Shown here piece after piece: positions 18,901-26,339 of a stretch of DNA of 64,000 nt. A program made the translations under genes and the position numbers. Location: positions 558,001-622,000 of the forward strand of contig NZ_JAFEWC010000001.1 in NCBI RefSeq assembly GCF_017355875.1, in the 5' to 3' direction. Origin of the DNA: Aridibaculum aurantiacum (GTDB lineage: Bacteria; Bacteroidota; Bacteroidia; Chitinophagales; Chitinophagaceae). The notes below the pieces were generated by a model, which did not search any database, had not been told where the DNA came from, and saw only the letters and a program-made list of their open reading frames with translations. Position 1 is the stretch's first letter. The number at the start of each line of letters is the position of its first letter.

Positions 18901-19796
18901 GACAAACCATTTGTACAGACTGCCCTCAGGTTACTGTTACACCTATGTACAATACACAGTACATCGTTACCGGTACCAGTGCGTTTGGATGTACAGCAAA
19001 CGATACTGTAGATGTAACGGTGATTGCTCCTACCCGTGTACTGGTTCCAAGAAGCGATACAATATGTATTGGTGAAACAACACAGCTTCGTGCTTCAGGT
19101 GCTTACTCATATTCATGGTTCCCTTCTACAGGATTAAATAGAACAGATGTTGCAAATCCTGTAGCATCTCCACAATCTACAACCACTTATAACGTTATAG
19201 GTACAGATCGTTATGGTTGCTTTAGCGATACCAGCAGGATAACTGTAGTAGTAGGCGACAAGCCACAGGTATTCATTGGTGCAGATACCACAGTACTTTC
19301 TGGTTCTGCTGTTCAATTGAATGCTGTAGTAGGCAACGGGCCTGCCATCAATTATACCTGGAGAGGATTGAATGACCTGTCATGCGTTAACTGCCCCACA
19401 CCGATAGCGGTTGTGAAGACAGACCAGTGCATCAGCTGTACCGTTACCAACATCTACGGATGTGTGGCTACAGATACCATCTGCATCACTACATTCTGCA
19501 AGAGCGCCCAGGTGTTTATACCGAATGCCTTCTCGCCAGATGGTGATGGTGTAAATGATAAACTGGTGGTAATGGGTCAGAACATCAAGTTGGTGAAGTC
19601 GTTCAGGATATTCAATCGTTGGGGACAGCTGGTATTCGAAAAAGTAAACTTCAATGTAAATGATCCTGCTTATGGATGGGATGGTACAGTGAGAGGAGTG
19701 AAAGCAGCACCGGATGTTTATGTATACATGTGCGAGGTGATTTGTGAGAACAACACACCATACACTTATAAAGGAAATGTTGGAATTCTGAACTAG
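10284..19796 (+). CDS. Giant T9SS-exported adhesin-like protein, 3' part with type-B sorting domain
   Basis: Continuation of the gene above in the shifted frame; the ATG at 10284 is probably not a real start, since coding similarity begins at 10292. Eleven tandem units (10.29-15.98 kb) each pair a WYRALVQSG-type Ig-like module with a GTWSQ..GPSTV module. About eight PKD-like domains follow (16.8-18.7 kb), recognised by WNFGDG-type motifs, and then further Ig-like modules. The last roughly 95 residues (VFIPNAFSPDGDGVNDKL, FNRWGQLVF, GWDGTVRG) form the gliding-motility-associated CHU_C/type-B C-terminal domain that directs type IX secretion. porP/sprF follows with no gap. The likely role is a surface adhesin or gliding/biofilm filament. 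Confidence 0.88.
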   Translation: MCCINNGVITLSGHNGTINGWEYSTDNGATWTAVSNTTATQSYTNLTATTWYRALVQSGACNELASDTAIITVYQAVTPALAGSDRVLCLQDTVHLAANTPTSGNGTWSQISGPSTLAFSNIQHPTSNITNLVPGIYSLVWTVSNGICADSRDTVVIELSSLTVPGTLAGNDTVCAGMNGGVITLSGHNGTINGWEYSTDNGATWTAIANTTTTNNYSNLTTTTWYRALVQSGACNELASDTAIITVYQAVTPALAGGDRVLCLQDTVHLAANTPTSGNGSWSQISGPSTVAFTDATNPQSTIANLQSGIYSFAWTISNGICADSRDTVVIELSSLTVPGTLAGNNTVCAGMNGGAITLSGHNGTINGWEYSTDNGSTWTAINNTTATNNYTNLTTTTWYRALVQSGACNELASDTAIITVYQAVTPALAGSDRVLCLQDTVVLNGNTPTSGNGTWSQLSGPSTVSFSSIQHPTSNITNLVPGIYSLVWTVSNGICADSRDTVVIELSSLTVPGTLAGNDTVCAGMNGGVITLSGHNGSINGWEYSTDNGATWTAISNTTTTNNYNNLTTTTWYRALVQSGACNEMASDTAIITVYQAVTPALAGDDRILCLQDTVVLAANTPTSGNGTWSQLSGPSTVSFSSIQHPTSNITNLVPGIYSLVWTVSNGICADSRDTVVIELSSLTVPGTLAGNDTVCAGMNGGVITLSGHNGSINGWEYSTDNGATWTAISNTTTTNNYNNLTTTTWYRALVQSGSCNELASDTAIITVYQAVTPALAGDDRVLCLQDTVVLAANTPTSGNGTWSQVSGPSTVVFAAVSSELSAISNLQPGVYSFEWTISNGICADSRDTVVIELNSLTVPGTLAGNDTVCAGMNGGVITLSGHNGTINGWEYSTDNGATWTATSNTTTTNNYSNLTTTTWYRALVQSGSCNELASDTAIITVYQAVTPALAGSDRVLCLTDTVHLAANTPTSGNVAWLQLSGPSTVSFSSIQDPASSISGLTPGIYSFAWTISNGICADSRDTVVIELSSLTVPGTLAGNDTVCAGMNGGVITLSGYNGTINGWEYSIDNGATWTPVSNTTATQSYTNLTATTWYRALVQSGACNERASDTAIITVYQAVTPALAGGDRVLCLQDTVVLAANTPTSGNGTWSQISGPSTVSFSSIQDPASSITVLVPGTYSFAWTISNGICADSRDTVVIELSSLTVPGTLAGNDTVCAGMNGGVITLSGHNGTINGWDYSTDNGATWTAVSNTTATQSYTNLTATTWYRALVQSGACNERASDTAIITVYQAVTPALAGDDRVLCLQDTLHLAANTPTSGNGTWSQLSGPSTVSFTDATNPQSAIANLQSGAYSFAWTISNGICADSRDTVVIELSSLTVPGTLAGNDTVCAGMNGGVITLSGHNGTVNGWEYSTDNGATWTAIANTTTTNNYTNLTATTWYRALVQSGACAELASDTAIITVYQAVTPALAGDDRILCLQDTVVLAANTPTSGNGTWSQISGPSTVSFSSIQHPTSNITNLVPGIYSLVWTVTNGICADSRDTVVIELSSLTVPGTLAGNDTVCAGMNGGVIILNGHNGTINGWEYSNDNGTTWTAIANTSITNNYSNLTTTTWYRALVQSGACNELASDTAIITVYQAVTPALAGDDRVLCLQDRVVLAANTPTSGAGTWSQLSGPSTVSFSSIQNPASSISGLTPGTYSFVWAVSNGICADSRDTVVIELSSLTVPGTLAGNDTVCAGINSGVITLSGHNGTINGWEYSTDNGATWTAIANTTTTNNYTNLTTTTWYRALVQSGACNELASDTAIITVYQAVTPALAGDDRVLCLQDTVVLAANTPTSGNGTWSQVSGPSTVSFSSIQDPASSITALVPGIYSFAWTISNGICADSRDTVVITIGEPVINVIDTTSITVCAGTPVTIQSLQLVANNGNNVIRWEMSVDSINWTTITGATSATYTFIPDTSMFIRRWIQSGPCEAMSDVAHITVQAVISNNIIASNQAHCLGDTADTITGTVPVGGNNHYNYTWQQSTDGGATWINIANSNSVDFAPGLLSQTTMFRRLVISGACNEVTSNEVTIVMNGPAFAEFTVLQSTGCSPFNIDSTVIQPTINSTVNGSYNWYANGQFIGSGSTFPGYTLSHPADSVIISLITLSNSGCASDTAIHTLYVVPLPQPAFTVSDTMACGPVTVQFTNQTPNAGNYQHLWNFGNGQTSSVAQPAAVVYQPSATTTDTVYTATLTVFNHCDTITVSQEIVVRSKPVISFTATPVSGCAPLAVTFNASVVGTNSNYSVVFGDGSDTTITGSGSFTHVYTATATTQVLPMLIASNECGADTIAIPVQLLAADTRLQFSISDTAACAPHTVTIVKKSTGAASYTWNLGDGTVMTTSATDTIRHTFTQPGVYAIQLTGAHQCGDSVLTKYVYVHQVPAASFTAASAACIGDSIYFTNTSANANQYQWNFGDGNSSAAANPAYAYSAAGNFTATLIAMHQYSTGVTCSDTTTAAIAITDHLPGQMTVSDTAGMCLPFAVTFVNTTGVGGTTTWNFGDGNTATGDSVVHAYTAFGTYNVLMTNIAPGGCRYTDTATVNITYPAGALQYAGGNYCGETTIQFNSTVGAGQTFTWNFGDGTTATTTNPSISHTYGSGIFLPFVTITSANGCTVTIPGTEEIRVDVVNAGFTYTSANSCGSTTLTFSDTSSSFSGITSWNWNFGGGSSVSNQQHPTVVFTTSGTYNVTLYVTSAAGCTDSITIPVQVDVHQVPVASIAAANSICVQSNMQFNGSFTSADSVVMVRWDLGNGQQSNALQVNTTYTTSGTFPVSLVVGTEYGCYDTATVNVQVNPLPVVTTSGNQQVCMGQPAVLQAYGASNYSWSSQGQTICTDCPQVTVTPMYNTQYIVTGTSAFGCTANDTVDVTVIAPTRVLVPRSDTICIGETTQLRASGAYSYSWFPSTGLNRTDVANPVASPQSTTTYNVIGTDRYGCFSDTSRITVVVGDKPQVFIGADTTVLSGSAVQLNAVVGNGPAINYTWRGLNDLSCVNCPTPIAVVKTDQCISCTVTNIYGCVATDTICITTFCKSAQVFIPNAFSPDGDGVNDKLVVMGQNIKLVKSFRIFNRWGQLVFEKVNFNVNDPAYGWDGTVRGVKAAPDVYVYMCEVICENNTPYTYKGNVGILN

Positions 19797-20825
19797 ATGA
19801 AAAAAATCTTTAAACTACTTATTGGCGTATTTGCAATAATTCCTTTTAAAGGTTTTACACAGGATTTTACTTTCTCTCAATTTTACGAAAAGCCACTGCT
19901 ACGAAACCCGGCGCTTGCCGGTGTTTTCAATGGCGATATAAGAGTTGCTGCTGCACATAGGAGCCAATGGGGTAGTGTTACGGTTCCATTCAAAACCACT
20001 GCCGTAAGTGTAGAATACAAGTTTCCAATAGGCAGCAGCAACGATTTCTTTACCGGCGGTTTACAAATGTCTGCTGATGTAGCAGGTGATATCCGCCTGA
20101 AGCGTACGCAGTTCCTGCCTACCATCAATTATCACAAATCATTAAGCGGCGAAAGGGATGAATATATATCTGTAGCCTTTATGGGTGGTTTTGCAGGTAA
20201 CCAATTCGATCCTACCAAAATGAAGCTGGCGGACCAGTGGCGCAATGGCGAATTCAATCCCACCAACGCTACCATGCAACGGATAGATAGAACGGGCTTT
20301 ACGTATTGGGATGCAGCCACAGGCATTAGCTATAGCAATAGTTTTGGCGAGGAAGGACGTTTTTACCTGGGTGGTGCACTATATCATTTTAATAAACCTA
20401 AGGTGGCCTTCAACGCTAATAATGATAATGTTTTCCTGGATGAGCGCTGGATGATCAATGGAGGATTGAACATGCGCGTTTCAGATTATGGAAAAATTGT
20501 GGCCTTTGCAGATTATATGATGCAGGGCGGCCATCGCCAGCTATTGGGCGGTTTTATGTATGGTGCAGAACTGGCTAAATATTATGATGATGACGAGCCT
20601 ACCACCCTTTATTTTGGAGGTTTTGTTCGCTGGGGCGATGCCGTGATGCCTATGATGAAATTAGAAATGAAACAACTTTCTATAGCACTCAGCTATGATG
20701 TAAATATTTCAAAACTGCATGTTGCTTCGCACTGGCGTGGCGGCTTCGAGCTTACTGGTTCATTCCGCGGTTTCCTAAACACCCGCAGCAGCACCCTCGA
20801 TAAGGTGCGATGTGTCCGTTTCTAG
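19797..20825 (+). CDS. PorP/SprF family type IX secretion outer-membrane protein
   Basis: Outer-membrane beta-barrel of the PorP/SprF family, 342 aa. These proteins partner with type-B-sorted giant adhesins (SprF with SprB) and help attach them to the cell surface. A signal peptide (MKKIFKLLIGVFAIIPFKGFTQ) is followed by the family hallmark DFTFSQFYEKPLLRNPALAG, and amphipathic strands continue to the C-terminus, which ends in Phe as barrels often do. The start directly abuts the adhesin stop (TAGATG), so the two are almost certainly one transcript. Confidence 0.93.
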   Translation: MKKIFKLLIGVFAIIPFKGFTQDFTFSQFYEKPLLRNPALAGVFNGDIRVAAAHRSQWGSVTVPFKTTAVSVEYKFPIGSSNDFFTGGLQMSADVAGDIRLKRTQFLPTINYHKSLSGERDEYISVAFMGGFAGNQFDPTKMKLADQWRNGEFNPTNATMQRIDRTGFTYWDAATGISYSNSFGEEGRFYLGGALYHFNKPKVAFNANNDNVFLDERWMINGGLNMRVSDYGKIVAFADYMMQGGHRQLLGGFMYGAELAKYYDDDEPTTLYFGGFVRWGDAVMPMMKLEMKQLSIALSYDVNISKLHVASHWRGGFELTGSFRGFLNTRSSTLDKVRCVRF

Positions 20826-20902
20826 GCTTCTTTTCCTACACTTCCTGTCTATCTACTGCTGATACGGTATGGTTTTTTCATTTATACCATAAACGAAATA
20901 CT

Positions 20903-21157
20903 ATGATGTACAATAGATCAAAGTTTGGAACAGGTGGTTTGGTATTGGCTGGCCTGGCTGCCTATGCTTATTATAAGTATTCTAAAATGAGCCAGCAGGA
21001 GAAGGATAGTATGGTGAGCAATCTAAAGGACAAAGGCCAGAAACTATATGATGAATATGTGCCTGAGAATGTAAAGGATATGCTGAAAGGACAACAACGT
21101 TCTGCAACTATGGGCGCAGAGTCAAAGTTTGGTGAAGGAAGCAGTTATACTTCTTAA
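20903..21157 (+). CDS. Small YtxH-like membrane-anchored protein
   Basis: 84-residue protein with one short hydrophobic segment (GTGGLVLAGLAAYAYYKYS, about residues 8-27), then a charged, probably helical tail (DSMVSNLKDKGQKLYDEYV) similar in style to YtxH-type small proteins. Function unknown. The ATG at 20903 was chosen because the upstream part of the open frame is a poor protein and covers the gap after porP. A strong terminator follows. Confidence 0.65.
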   Translation: MMYNRSKFGTGGLVLAGLAAYAYYKYSKMSQQEKDSMVSNLKDKGQKLYDEYVPENVKDMLKGQQRSATMGAESKFGEGSSYTS

Positions 21158-21176
21158 ATCATTCTTATAGAAGATA

Positions 21177-21226
21177 AGGGCAACTCGCAGCATCTTAGGC
21201 TGTTGCGGGTTGCCCTTTGTTTTTTT
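21177..21226 (+). terminator. Rho-independent terminator
   Basis: Hairpin with arms AAGGGCAACTCGCA and TTGCGGGTTGCCCTT around a short loop, followed by TTTGTTTTTTT. It closes the adhesin-porP-small protein region and separates it from the convergent DUF3667 gene. Confidence 0.8.
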
Positions 21227-22031
21227 ACAAGCCAAACCCGGTATTGATGTAGGTCATCATAAGAAAGCCACTGGTAATAAACCAGAAAGTGGTGATACCA
21301 ATTGACAGAAGCAAGATCCAGCCATATTTAGGTTTCCTGCGGTCTATTAAGAAGTAGTTCATACCTAACGACCAGTAGATCGTTTCTATAACCATATAAG
21401 CCATTACACCTGCAAAATTTGCCCATCCCGATAAGGCCAACAGGAAAGGCGTAATGATGAAAATAAAGATGAGGGCAGTAAAGCCGGAGAAGTATAATGC
21501 TGCAACCAAAAACTCCGTAAAGTTGTAGCCAGACCTTCGTAAAAAAAGAAAGTATAGCAGCGCAAAAAGTGGTGTAGCTATAAACCGGATGATGTTGGAG
21601 TATTTAGCTACAAACGCTGTTGCCTTTTCTGACCGCTCCAGCTTTAGCAGTTGGCGCTGCCGCTTTACCACATCAGGCTCTTTCATCACATTTGCTTTTA
21701 CTGCCGATAGATCATTGCCCGTGCCCATGGGTTTGAAAGTCGCCGTTACAAACACAAATAATCCAACACTGATCAGGAAGAAATTCAGCGGGCTAAAAAA
21801 CTTCTTTCTGCGTCCATGCACATATTCCCTTGCTACTCTTCCTGGGTCTAGTGCCAGCATTTTTACCAGGTAAAAAATCCCTTTATCTGCATGCGTTACA
21901 AAATGTATAGCATCGTGCAGCATGTGCGATAACGTGAGCCTGTGTACAGCCGCTTTCTGGCCGCAGGCGCTGCAATATATTTCATGGCCGGAGAAGGAGT
22001 TTCCGCAGTTAAGACAATTGGTAGTGGTCAT
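21225..22031 (-). CDS. DUF3667 domain membrane protein
   Basis: 268-residue protein with an N-terminal zinc-ribbon (CLNCGNSFSGHEIYCSACGQ, two CxxC knuckles at about residues 6-25), then the DUF3667 signature DPGRVAREYVHGRRKKFFSPL and about four or five transmembrane segments. Widespread in Bacteroidota; biochemical role unknown. It lies downstream of the two-component operon on the same strand, 100 bp away, so co-transcription is possible but not shown. Confidence 0.85.
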   Translation of the reverse strand: MTTTNCLNCGNSFSGHEIYCSACGQKAAVHRLTLSHMLHDAIHFVTHADKGIFYLVKMLALDPGRVAREYVHGRRKKFFSPLNFFLISVGLFVFVTATFKPMGTGNDLSAVKANVMKEPDVVKRQRQLLKLERSEKATAFVAKYSNIIRFIATPLFALLYFLFLRRSGYNFTEFLVAALYFSGFTALIFIFIITPFLLALSGWANFAGVMAYMVIETIYWSLGMNYFLIDRRKPKYGWILLLSIGITTFWFITSGFLMMTYINTGFGL

Positions 22032-22132
22032 TACAAGCTATATTATTAGCACTGCTAATATATGCTTTGTGTATGGATCTGCTTCTTTGCTGGCTGCGGC
22101 CTGGAACAGGCTAAGAGGGGCAAGATGCTGCT

Positions 22133-23176
22133 CTATCTTCTTTCGAGCGTAAAGCCAACCGTAGTTCCAATATCTAGTTTACTGCGCACATGTATGGTTT
22201 GCCCATGCGCTTCTACTATATGTTTGGCAATGGCAAGACCAATACCAGAGCCACCTACTTCGCGGCTGCGGCCACGGTCAGTACGGTAAAATCTTTCGAA
22301 GATGCGAGGTAAATGTTCTTCGGCTATTCCTATGCCGTCATCGCTTATCTCTACTAGGGCATGGTTGCTGTCGGTTTTGTAAATGCTCGCTACAATGGAT
22401 CCATCTACATTACCATACTTAATAGAGTTACTTACCAGGTTGATGATAACCTGGCGAATCTTTTCTTTATCGGCATAAACCGTCAGTGGCGTCTCGCAGC
22501 CTTTCTTAAACGAGCACTTAATATTCTTTTCTGCCGTCTTTATAGATAAACTATCAAAAGCTTCACGCACCAGGTCTTGAATGACGAAATTCTTTTTCTG
22601 CAACGGCTGCTCGCCACTTTCCAATCTAGATATTTCATCCAGGTCACTGACCAATGTCACCATACGGTCAACATTTTTGGCTGCATTCTCTAAGAACCTT
22701 TTGTTTACCGCAGGATTATCCAATGCTCCTTCCAGCAGCGTATCTACATATCCTTGTATGGCAAAAATGGGAGTCTTGAATTCATGCGCCAGGTTCTGTA
22801 AAAACTCTTTACGGTATGCTTCATTATTTTTCAGCACCTCAATCTCTTCCCGTTTTTGCTCTGCCCATTTTTCTACATCCAGCCGCACCTCATCTATACT
22901 TTTTTGCGGCAGAATGTATTTGTAGTAGGTCTCTTCGCGCTTGGAAGCTTTGGTTTGGTAAATAAACTTGTAGATGAGTTTGATCTTGCGGTAGATGAAC
23001 CTTTCCAGGGTGAACTGGATGAGCCAGTAGCTTCCGCCGAGCGTAATGAAAAAAGCCACCAGTGCTATCCACCAATCCGTACTCACCACCAGGAAACCCA
23101 AACCAATGGGTATAGATAAAATGGTAGCCGTATAAAGCGAAAGCTGTTGGGGTGAAAGATTTTTGGTGCTTAGCAT
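22133..23176 (-). CDS. Sensor histidine kinase, PhoR-like
   Basis: 347-residue membrane sensor kinase. Two transmembrane helices lie in residues 13-56 with almost no periplasmic loop, so it may sense signals within the membrane. The H-box is FLQNLAHEFKTP, with phospho-acceptor H131. The ATPase domain has an N-box (QVIINLVSNSIKYG), G1 (DDGIGI) and G2 (GSGIGLAIAKHIVEAHG). It starts 45 bp after the response-regulator stop, forming a regulator-kinase operon. Its targets cannot be inferred from this window. Confidence 0.93.
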   Translation of the reverse strand: MLSTKNLSPQQLSLYTATILSIPIGLGFLVVSTDWWIALVAFFITLGGSYWLIQFTLERFIYRKIKLIYKFIYQTKASKREETYYKYILPQKSIDEVRLDVEKWAEQKREEIEVLKNNEAYRKEFLQNLAHEFKTPIFAIQGYVDTLLEGALDNPAVNKRFLENAAKNVDRMVTLVSDLDEISRLESGEQPLQKKNFVIQDLVREAFDSLSIKTAEKNIKCSFKKGCETPLTVYADKEKIRQVIINLVSNSIKYGNVDGSIVASIYKTDSNHALVEISDDGIGIAEEHLPRIFERFYRTDRGRSREVGGSGIGLAIAKHIVEAHGQTIHVRSKLDIGTTVGFTLERR

Positions 23177-23221
23177 GGTGCAAATCTAGTGGTTGTAAAA
23201 CGGCAGGGTAGGAGCGCCTAT

Positions 23222-23893
23222 TTACACTTCAAACTTATATCCTACACCTTTCACTGTTGTTACACAATCAATGCCTAGCTTTTGCCTGATCTTACGAATA
23301 TGAACATCTATGGTGCGATCGCCAACAATCACTTCTGTTCCCCAAACGCTATTCAGTATTTCGTTTCTCAGGAAAACCTTGCCCGGCTTGGATGCCAGCA
23401 GGTATAATAATTCAAATTCTTTCTTTGCCAGGCTGATCTCCTGGTCTTGCATAATCACCACAAACTTAACCGGGTCAATGGTCATCATGCCCAGGTGAAG
23501 CGCGGTGTCAGCTTCTTGTTGAAGTCTTCTGAAGATAGCATTCACCCTGCTGGTAAGCACCTTCGGGCTAATTGGCTTGTTTAGGTAATCGTCTGCGCCA
23601 GTCTCAAGACCTTGAATTTGAGAGGATTCATCGCTCAGTGCTGTCAGGAACATGATGAGCATTTCATTGTACTGCGGCTGAGCCCGCAGCAACCTGCATA
23701 CTTCCACGCCTGTCATTCCAGGCATCATGATATCCAGTATTGCCAGGTGCGGTTTAAAAGAAGCTACCTCTTCTAATGCTTCTTTCCCATTTTGTGCCGT
23801 TCTTACTTCGTAACCTTCTTTGGTAAGATTATATCCAATTATTTCTAAAATATCCTGTTCGTCATCAGCTATGAGTACCTTCTTACCTTTCAT
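23222..23893 (-). CDS. OmpR/PhoB-family response regulator
   Basis: 223-residue DNA-binding response regulator. The receiver domain has acidic residues D10/D11, phospho-acceptor D54 (LAILDIMMPG) and the conserved KPISP lysine. The C-terminal winged-helix (about residues 130-223) ends with DRTIDVHIRKIRQKLG and VKGVGYKFEV, typical of OmpR/PhoB. First gene of the operon with the histidine kinase. On the minus strand a TACTTTTG -7-type element lies at 23915-23922, about 22 bases before the start; no clear -33 TTTG was seen. Confidence 0.94.
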   Translation of the reverse strand: MKGKKVLIADDEQDILEIIGYNLTKEGYEVRTAQNGKEALEEVASFKPHLAILDIMMPGMTGVEVCRLLRAQPQYNEMLIMFLTALSDESSQIQGLETGADDYLNKPISPKVLTSRVNAIFRRLQQEADTALHLGMMTIDPVKFVVIMQDQEISLAKKEFELLYLLASKPGKVFLRNEILNSVWGTEVIVGDRTIDVHIRKIRQKLGIDCVTTVKGVGYKFEV

Positions 23894-24057
23894 TCCATTA
23901 ACAATTTATTTACACAAAAGTATTAGTGGTTGTATCCTTACCCGTGGTTAGGCCATTATAAAATTGTTAAGGAATACGCTGCAAATTTAAGTGCAACAAA
24001 TAGCTAAAAGGCTCTGCGGCTAAATATTGCATCACGATTGGTAGTATTTTTGCTCTT

Positions 24058-26247
24058 ATGACCGTTATGCTTAAATCCTTTATTTGTGCTGTTGTTTTAG
24101 TGTTGTCTTCCCTTACTTCCTGGAGCCAGTCTAAACCTACTATCCCGCTAATGCGTAAGATATTCCATGAGAATATTGATAAAGCACAGCGGTCTGTTGA
24201 CAGGCTTGATAAGAAGGACGATAAAGCTTTGAATGTTGGCAATAACGAGGAAGTGAACCTCCAGGTTTCATATGCTTTATTCAATAAAGTGGATGATCTG
24301 CAAGACCGGATTGAACTGGATAGCACACTGGATGCAAACAATAAGATCAAATTCCTGAGAGGCGTTTCTGAGGCGCTTGCTTCGTTCGAAGTGAATTTCC
24401 GTAATAAAGCTATTAAGCACGACCAGCTGCCTTCGGTAATAGATGCATACGTTGAAGCGATGCAGCTGGAACTGAATGGTAAATCCATTTTACCCCTTAT
24501 AGAGGAAAATGATCTTGAAGTTGGCCAGGTCATTGTGCGCTGTTTCCCTTTTCAAAAAAATGCAGGCATTGCTGAAAGTAAAGACCTGCTGGTGCTGAAA
24601 GAGTGTATCCGTGACCCAAGCCGCATTATGCCGGTATTGCGCGCCAACCCGGATGTTCATTTTGCTGATAGTTTAATTGTCATAGTGGCCCGCACACAGC
24701 AGGAAGAGATCTATAACTACGCACAATCTACCAATACTTCTTTAGGTCGCAGAATTCATCGAATTAATGATCCGCTGGTAAAAACCATCAGCAAACTGGC
24801 TACAATGAACACTGGCCGGTTATACTTTCCTTTTTTAGACAACCTGTACAAGGGTAAAACGACCATAGACGAAATTGGTAAAAGCCTGGATGATGAGTAC
24901 AAGTATTACCGTTTGCTGGTAAATACACAAATTGATTATGCTGAGCGTATGCGTAGGCGCGATACGCCAATGGCTATGGATGCCGTTAGTTCTATGCTTC
25001 GCAAAAAGGCGATCGAAAGTTTCATCAACGTGATCAATGGATTGCACGATGAGCCGGATCATATACGTATGCGTAAAGTGGAGCCGCTAAATGCACAAGA
25101 ACTTTATTTCCTGTGTGTGATGGGCGAGACGGAAATCTACACAAGTAGCTACTTAAAAACATACGATCGTATTTGGCAGCGAATGAAAACTCCTAACAGC
25201 GACTCTTTGCTGATGAGCGTTCATTTTGATCACTTCAAGAAGTTCATAAAAGTGGCGGCTGGATACAATACGCTGGATGATTTCCTGAGGCGCATGCCTA
25301 AAGGAAATGCTGAGATCCTGATGCGTTCTTTTGTAAATGGATTAGAGAAAACCGGCAACCTGGAAGACGCAGTGGATGTGGCTGACAGCTATGCCAGTAT
25401 ATCTGATAATCAACTTCGCAAGCTGATACAGGAGGAGGTGAATAAGAACCTAACCCAGTTGAAGAATGCAGATAAACGCGGGTATATAATTTACGACCTG
25501 CTGAACAATATTTTTTCAAGCATGGACTCTGGCTCTACCGTAGATATAGCTGCGAAGTTTGGAATACCTCCTATTTACAACGTGAGCAATGCCAGCCTTA
25601 AAAATTCCGGCGGTAAAATCATTATTCAGCAGTTCTTTTATGGCGATAAAGATGGAATGGGTGTATTCAATAATTTCCGCAATGCCTACCGCGGCCTTGG
25701 CTGGAAAGTGGTAGAAAAGCCTGAATGGATAGAGGTAAGTTCTACTAAAGGAGTTCCTGTTATCATCTATGCCAACCGAGCCTTAGACGAAACCAAAGAC
25801 CTTGACAGCAAAGCCCAGGAAAGTCTTGGAAAATACCTGGTGGCAAATAAACTGGATCCTACCGTTGTTATACACCGCGGACATAGTTATTATGTAAAAT
25901 CTACTATTGAACAACTGGCGCCATCAGCAAAGGTGGTATTATTGGGAAGTTGTGGTGGTTATCATAACCTGCATTCGGTGCTAGAGACTTGCCCCTATGC
26001 TCATATAATTGCCAGCAAGCAGGTTGGTAGCGGTACGGTAAACCAGCCAATGATCATTGAGATTACAGAGCAATTACGCCAGGGCAAAGACCTGAACTGG
26101 CCAACTTTATGGCGCGGCTTTGAAAAGCGTTTTGTAAAAAATCCACTGTTTGATGATTATGTGCCACCGCACAAAAACCTCGGCGCGCTGTTTATCATGA
26201 CCTACAACAAAGTGATGGAAGAGCGGGAAGAGCTTGCCGTGAAATAA
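24058..26247 (+). CDS. Large exported protein with possible caspase-fold-like C-terminus
   Basis: Not recognised as a named family. 729 aa with a signal peptide; the start may be the ATG at 24067 (MLKSFICAVVLVLSSLTSWS), because the -7-like TATTTTTG at 24045-24052 lies very close to the first ATG. Residues 25-500 are mostly charged and helical. The last 220 residues look alpha/beta: VVIHRGHSYYV (H606/H609), then KVVLLGSCGGYHN (C632), then IIASKQVGSGTVNQPM. A His-Gly element followed by a strand ending in Cys resembles clan CD (caspase/gingipain-like) peptidases. The H-C spacing is short, so this is a hypothesis only. Confidence 0.7.
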   Translation: MTVMLKSFICAVVLVLSSLTSWSQSKPTIPLMRKIFHENIDKAQRSVDRLDKKDDKALNVGNNEEVNLQVSYALFNKVDDLQDRIELDSTLDANNKIKFLRGVSEALASFEVNFRNKAIKHDQLPSVIDAYVEAMQLELNGKSILPLIEENDLEVGQVIVRCFPFQKNAGIAESKDLLVLKECIRDPSRIMPVLRANPDVHFADSLIVIVARTQQEEIYNYAQSTNTSLGRRIHRINDPLVKTISKLATMNTGRLYFPFLDNLYKGKTTIDEIGKSLDDEYKYYRLLVNTQIDYAERMRRRDTPMAMDAVSSMLRKKAIESFINVINGLHDEPDHIRMRKVEPLNAQELYFLCVMGETEIYTSSYLKTYDRIWQRMKTPNSDSLLMSVHFDHFKKFIKVAAGYNTLDDFLRRMPKGNAEILMRSFVNGLEKTGNLEDAVDVADSYASISDNQLRKLIQEEVNKNLTQLKNADKRGYIIYDLLNNIFSSMDSGSTVDIAAKFGIPPIYNVSNASLKNSGGKIIIQQFFYGDKDGMGVFNNFRNAYRGLGWKVVEKPEWIEVSSTKGVPVIIYANRALDETKDLDSKAQESLGKYLVANKLDPTVVIHRGHSYYVKSTIEQLAPSAKVVLLGSCGGYHNLHSVLETCPYAHIIASKQVGSGTVNQPMIIEITEQLRQGKDLNWPTLWRGFEKRFVKNPLFDDYVPPHKNLGALFIMTYNKVMEEREELAVK

Positions 26248-26269
26248 TACTGATAATATAGAATTGAGA

Positions 26270-26339
26270 AAACGGTAGTCTTACAGGCTACCGTTTTTTG
26301 TAGCATTTATATTACGGTAGTCTTTGAGACTGCCGTAAT
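26270..26339. repeat. Two adjacent related palindromes before the ABC exporter
   Basis: First hairpin: AAAACGGTAG / CTACCGTTTT (26270-26299), with a T run, a plausible terminator for the preceding gene. Second: ATTACGGTAGTCT / AGACTGCCGTAAT (26311-26339), ending one base before the exporter ATG. Both share ACGGTAGTCTT, so they look like copies of one palindromic element. The second could fold over the ribosome-binding region. Confidence 0.65.
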
